Below, in pieces: positions 61,151 through 64,000 of a stretch of DNA of 64,000 bases (its first letter is position 1; each line of letters starts with the position of its first letter). The notes below the pieces were generated by a model that worked only from the letters and a program-made list of their open reading frames with translations, had not been told where the DNA came from and made no database searches. Both the position numbers and the translations under genes were made by a program. Source of the DNA: Bradyrhizobium sp. CCGB01 (GTDB lineage: Bacteria; Pseudomonadota; Alphaproteobacteria; Rhizobiales; Xanthobacteraceae). Where the stretch lies: NCBI RefSeq assembly GCF_024199795.1, contig NZ_JANADK010000001.1, forward strand, positions 7,378,001-7,442,000, in the 5' to 3' direction.

Positions 61151-62383
61151 TCACCAGCTCGCCGGCAGGTGCTTGAGGCCGCGCAGCACGAAGGTCGGCC
61201 GCCATTCCGGGTTCTCGACGTTGTCGATGCGCAGATCCGGCAGCCGCCGCAACAGCGTCGCGATGGCGATTTCGGCCTCGATGCGCGCCAGTTGGGCACC
61301 CAGGCAGAAATGGATACCGCCGCCGAACGACAGCGGCCTCACATTCTGGCGGGTGACGTCGAGCCGGTCGGGCCGGTCGGGGTAGACCGCCGGATCGCGG
61401 TTGGCCGAGCCGAGCAGGCAGAGCACGGTCTCGCCCCTGGGGATGCTCTTGCCGCCGAGATCCTCGATGTCCTCCAGTGCCACGCGTCCCGTCATCTGCA
61501 CCGAGGAATCGTAACGCAGGAATTCCTCGATCGCGCCGACCATCAACTCGGGCCGCGCCTTCAGGAGCGCGAGCTGATCCGGATTGCGATGGAGCGCCAG
61601 GAGGCCGTTGCCGATCAGATTGACGGTCGTCTCGTGGCCGGCGCCGAACAGCAGGATGATGTTGGCGGTCAATTCCTCGTTGGTGAGCTTGTTGCCGTCT
61701 TCCTCGGCCTGCACGAGCTGGGTGGTGAGATCGTCGCCTGGATTGCGGCGGCGCAGCTCGAACAGCTGCTGGAAATACATCTGCGCCATCATGTTGCCGG
61801 CGTTGCCCTTCGCGATCTCCTCCGGCGTGAGCGGTACGGGATCGAGCAGCCGCCCGCCATCGCGCGAGCTCTTGTAGAAGGTCTCGCGATGATCCTCGGG
61901 GATGCCGAGCATGTCGCAGATGATGGTGACGGGCAGACGGAACGCGAAATCCTCGATCAGGTCCATGTGACCGCGCTCGATCACGGCATCGATGGCCTGG
62001 TCGACGATCTCCTGGATCCGCGGCCGCATGTCCTCGACGCGGCGGGCGGTGAAGGCCTTCACGACGAGGCCGCGCAAGCGGGTGTGATCCGGCGGATCGG
62101 CCTGCAGCATCCAGTGACTCATGCTGCGGAAGACCGGCTCGTCCATGATCTTCTCGCTGTAGCGGCGCTTGGAACGCTCGACAAAATCCTTGCCGAAGCG
62201 CTTGTCGCGCATCACGAGACTGACGTCGGCGTGGCGGCTCGCGACGAACTGGCCGAACGGCGTCACATGGATCGGATCGATCGCGCGGAGCCGCTCATAA
62301 TGCGGATAGGGATCGCGGATGAAGTCCGGCGACAGCGGGTTGAACAGCGGTCCGCCGCCGGCGCCTTGCACATGCTCGTTCAT
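61151..62383 (-). CDS. cytochrome P450
   Basis: 410 residues from the ATG at 62383 (GGAGGT upstream). I-helix AGHETT, K-helix EEFLRYD (ExxR), the PERF-like region DRPDRLDVTRQNVRPLSFG and the haem loop FGGGIHFCLGAQLAR with the Cys. A soluble bacterial class I monooxygenase; needs a ferredoxin and reductase not present here. Divergent from a TetR gene with a palindromic operator between. Confidence 0.93.
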   Translation of the reverse strand: MNEHVQGAGGGPLFNPLSPDFIRDPYPHYERLRAIDPIHVTPFGQFVASRHADVSLVMRDKRFGKDFVERSKRRYSEKIMDEPVFRSMSHWMLQADPPDHTRLRGLVVKAFTARRVEDMRPRIQEIVDQAIDAVIERGHMDLIEDFAFRLPVTIICDMLGIPEDHRETFYKSSRDGGRLLDPVPLTPEEIAKGNAGNMMAQMYFQQLFELRRRNPGDDLTTQLVQAEEDGNKLTNEELTANIILLFGAGHETTVNLIGNGLLALHRNPDQLALLKARPELMVGAIEEFLRYDSSVQMTGRVALEDIEDLGGKSIPRGETVLCLLGSANRDPAVYPDRPDRLDVTRQNVRPLSFGGGIHFCLGAQLARIEAEIAIATLLRRLPDLRIDNVENPEWRPTFVLRGLKHLPASW

Positions 62384-62462
62384 GGTGACCTCCAATCGGG
62401 TTGCCGCCTGAATCGAATACGCCGGGCAGCCCCCTTGCGCAGCGTAACCATCCCTGTTTTAT

Positions 62463-62490
62463 CAACTCGATACATTGTTGTATCGAGTTG
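62463..62490. promoter_or_regulatory. TetR operator between P450 and TetR genes
   Basis: CAACTCGATACA-TTGT-TGTATCGAGTTG: two perfect 12-base arms, 22 bases before the TetR ATG and 79 from the P450 start. Probably binds the TetR protein and controls both. Confidence 0.85.
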
Positions 62491-62512
62491 CATTCTGCCC
62501 TAAACTGCGCCG

Positions 62513-63124
62513 ATGTCAAGGCTGAGAACCAGGCCGACCAGGGACGACACGCGCGACAAGCTTTTCGAAGCGGCCGCGCGCGTGTTTGAGGCGGACGGCA
62601 TCGGCGGCGCCAGCATCGAGGCGATCGCCGCCGCCGCAGGCTTCACCCGCGGCGCGTTCTATTCCAACTTCAAGAGCAAGGACGAACTGATCATCGCCAT
62701 GCTCGAGGATCATGTCGAGCAGTCGATCCGGCGCAACATGGACATCCTCGCGCAGCACGACAATCTCGACGATTTCATCGCGGCGCTGAAGACGATGGAT
62801 CGCAGCCGGCAGGACCCGCTGGGCCGCTCGCCGCTCCTGCACATGGAGATGATCCTGTTCGTCGCGCGCGCCGAGAAGCGCCGCCCGGAGCTCGCCAAGC
62901 GGCTGCGCGCGCGGCGCAAGCTGGTCGCCGACATCGTCGAGGCCACGTTGAAGAGCAACGGCAGGAACGACACGCTGAACCCGCCGTGGATGGCCTCCGT
63001 CGTGCTCGCACTGGAAGACGGCTTTCGCCTGCACCGCCTGATCGATCCGGAGACCACGCCGGCCGACAGCTTCCTGCGCGCGATCACGGATTTGCGGCGC
63101 AGGACGGGATTGTCGTCGAACTAG
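62513..63124 (+). CDS. TetR family transcriptional regulator
   Basis: 203 residues. HTH: GIGGASIEAIAAAAGFTRGAFYSNFKSKDELIIAML, a textbook TetR motif. C-terminal ligand domain without recognisable subtype (DLRRRTGL end). Divergent from the P450 it probably represses. The 196-base stretch after it, up to the AraC gene, holds no gene. Confidence 0.9.
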   Translation: MSRLRTRPTRDDTRDKLFEAAARVFEADGIGGASIEAIAAAAGFTRGAFYSNFKSKDELIIAMLEDHVEQSIRRNMDILAQHDNLDDFIAALKTMDRSRQDPLGRSPLLHMEMILFVARAEKRRPELAKRLRARRKLVADIVEATLKSNGRNDTLNPPWMASVVLALEDGFRLHRLIDPETTPADSFLRAITDLRRRTGLSSN

Positions 63125-63320
63125 CGTTCAAGACACCGACACCTCATCGCCCGCCCCCGCCGTGCATTCGCGAAAGGACGCGCCTGCCTGGAGCAGGATC
63201 AGACAAAGCAGAACCGCTTCAGGCAAGACGACGCGCCGTTGCAGCGCATAGAACGCACCCCGACCCGTTTCAAACACGGACGCCTGGTCTGGTTCGAGAG
63301 ACATCGGGAGGAGCCACGCG

Positions 63321-64000
63321 ATGATCGGGAACACCCCACTCATGCGCAACCCCTCGCACAACGGCCTGCCACCCATAACGAGCACACAGCCGGACGACTG
63401 TGCGACGTCGGCGCGGCGCGCCGCCGACGCGGAGATGGCGCGCGTGCTCAAGACCAGGCCGCTTCGCATGGCCTCGGATTGCGACAGCGGCACCATCGCC
63501 TATTGGAAGCACGAGCCGCTGCACGACGTGGTGGAGCCGATGGCCGATCACGTCATCATGACGTATCCCGCCGGCTCGCAGACGCTGGAGCGGCGCACGG
63601 GACGGACGGCCGCGATTTCGACGGCGCGTCCCGGCGTCGTGACGATCATTCCGGCCGGCTCGACGTCCCGATGGGACATTCACCGGCCCATGCATGTCAT
63701 CCAGCTCTATCTCCCGCAACGGACGCTGCTGCGCATCGCCGACGAGGCCAACACGGCAAGCTCCGACGACCTCCTGGAAAGAACCGGGGATCCCGACGCC
63801 ATCACGTCGAGCCTGCTCCTGAGCGCGGCCGACTCGCTCGACGGCAACGGCACGCTGGATGCGCTGTTCAGGCAGCAATTGACGGATCTTCTCGCCACGC
63901 GCCTGCTGGCCGCTCATGCAGGCGTGCCGGCTGCGCGACAGCCGACCATCGGCGGGCTAGCGCCATCGGTCTTGCGCCGCGCGATCGAACGCCTGCGTTC
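63321..64000 (+). CDS. AraC family regulator, 3' end cut by window edge
   Basis: 226 codons open to the edge, starting at an ATG after GGGAGGAG. The N-terminal part is an AraC-binding-like domain (MTYPAGSQTLERRTGRTAAISTARPGVVTIIPAGSTSRWDIHRPMHVIQLYLP, given by ends MTYPA and QLYLP). The final codons, GGLAPSVLRRAIERLR, begin the first helix-turn-helix of AraC proteins. Minus-strand frames here are shadows. Confidence 0.85.
   Translation, partial: MIGNTPLMRNPSHNGLPPITSTQPDDCATSARRAADAEMARVLKTRPLRMASDCDSGTIAYWKHEPLHDVVEPMADHVIMTYPAGSQTLERRTGRTAAISTARPGVVTIIPAGSTSRWDIHRPMHVIQLYLPQRTLLRIADEANTASSDDLLERTGDPDAITSSLLLSAADSLDGNGTLDALFRQQLTDLLATRLLAAHAGVPAARQPTIGGLAPSVLRRAIERLR

Noticed and set aside
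63128..63917. Minus-strand frames at the right end
   Set aside because: They oppose the AraC gene, which has a ribosome site and a helix-turn-helix start; the minus translations are Arg-rich shadows.

Overview
The window looks like a chromosomal segment of a Bradyrhizobium-type alphaproteobacterium (order Hyphomicrobiales). Signs seen in the sequence: high GC with strong G/C third-position bias; a circularly permuted two-piece tmRNA gene, typical of alphaproteobacteria, next to an alpha-type SspB; a DUF4169 plus ribbon-helix-helix pair; FixK/FNR-type boxes and a GGAAC-N17-GTT (sigma-EcfG-like) element; and short palindromic repeats dispersed between genes. I see no prophage, CRISPR array, integrase or intact insertion sequence. 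Most of the window is housekeeping and transport.

Layout. 0-6 kb: a complete Liv-type ABC importer (SBP-LivG-LivF-LivH-LivM), continuing on the same strand into PPK2 and a patatin-like protein cut by the window edge. 6-12.5 kb: NUDIX hydrolase, an SsuABC/TauABC-like importer interrupted by an opposite-strand secreted cupin, and a two-gene OpuB-like osmolyte importer with permease and binding protein fused. 12.5-17.3 kb: rhodanese, a sulfatase-fold membrane phosphotransferase (LTA-synthase/OpgB-like), a TetR/haem-membrane-protein divergon with two operators, and an SDR. 17.3-24.8 kb: branched-chain amino acid block (ilvC, LysE and EamA transporters, a methyltransferase, ilvN, a threonine-dehydratase-like gene, ilvI) preceded by a sigma70 promoter and an Ile/Leu/Val leader-peptide attenuator. 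24.8-32.8 kb: miaA, serB, degP, DUF2065, hflC, hflK, folA, GNAT, thyA. 32.9-37.6 kb: TctCAB-type carboxylate transport and a split chromate transporter. 37.6-43.2 kb: ssrA (tag ANDNFAPVAQAA), sspB, fumC, DUF4169-RHH, feoAB.

43.2-47.8 kb: a 227-bp MITE-like element beside a SoxC-SoxD-DUF302-membrane-protein operon, then an AhpD-like/AraC divergon. 47.9-55.4 kb is the most accessory-looking part: a KaiC-like double ATPase translationally coupled to a hybrid histidine kinase, two genes with near-identical FixK-type boxes, a beta-barrel protein, DUF417, a stand-alone receiver and a small secreted protein. 55.5-64 kb: DUF2336, a giant AsmA-like protein, a P450/TetR divergon with a perfect 12-bp-arm operator, and a truncated AraC regulator.

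The items I would follow up first are the KaiC-kinase pair without kaiB and its possible stress/low-oxygen regulon, the ilv attenuator with an interleaved dehydratase, the MITE whose end carries the stop codon of the neighbouring gene, and the start-codon-sequestering hairpin of feoA. All functions are read from sequence patterns; no database search was run.
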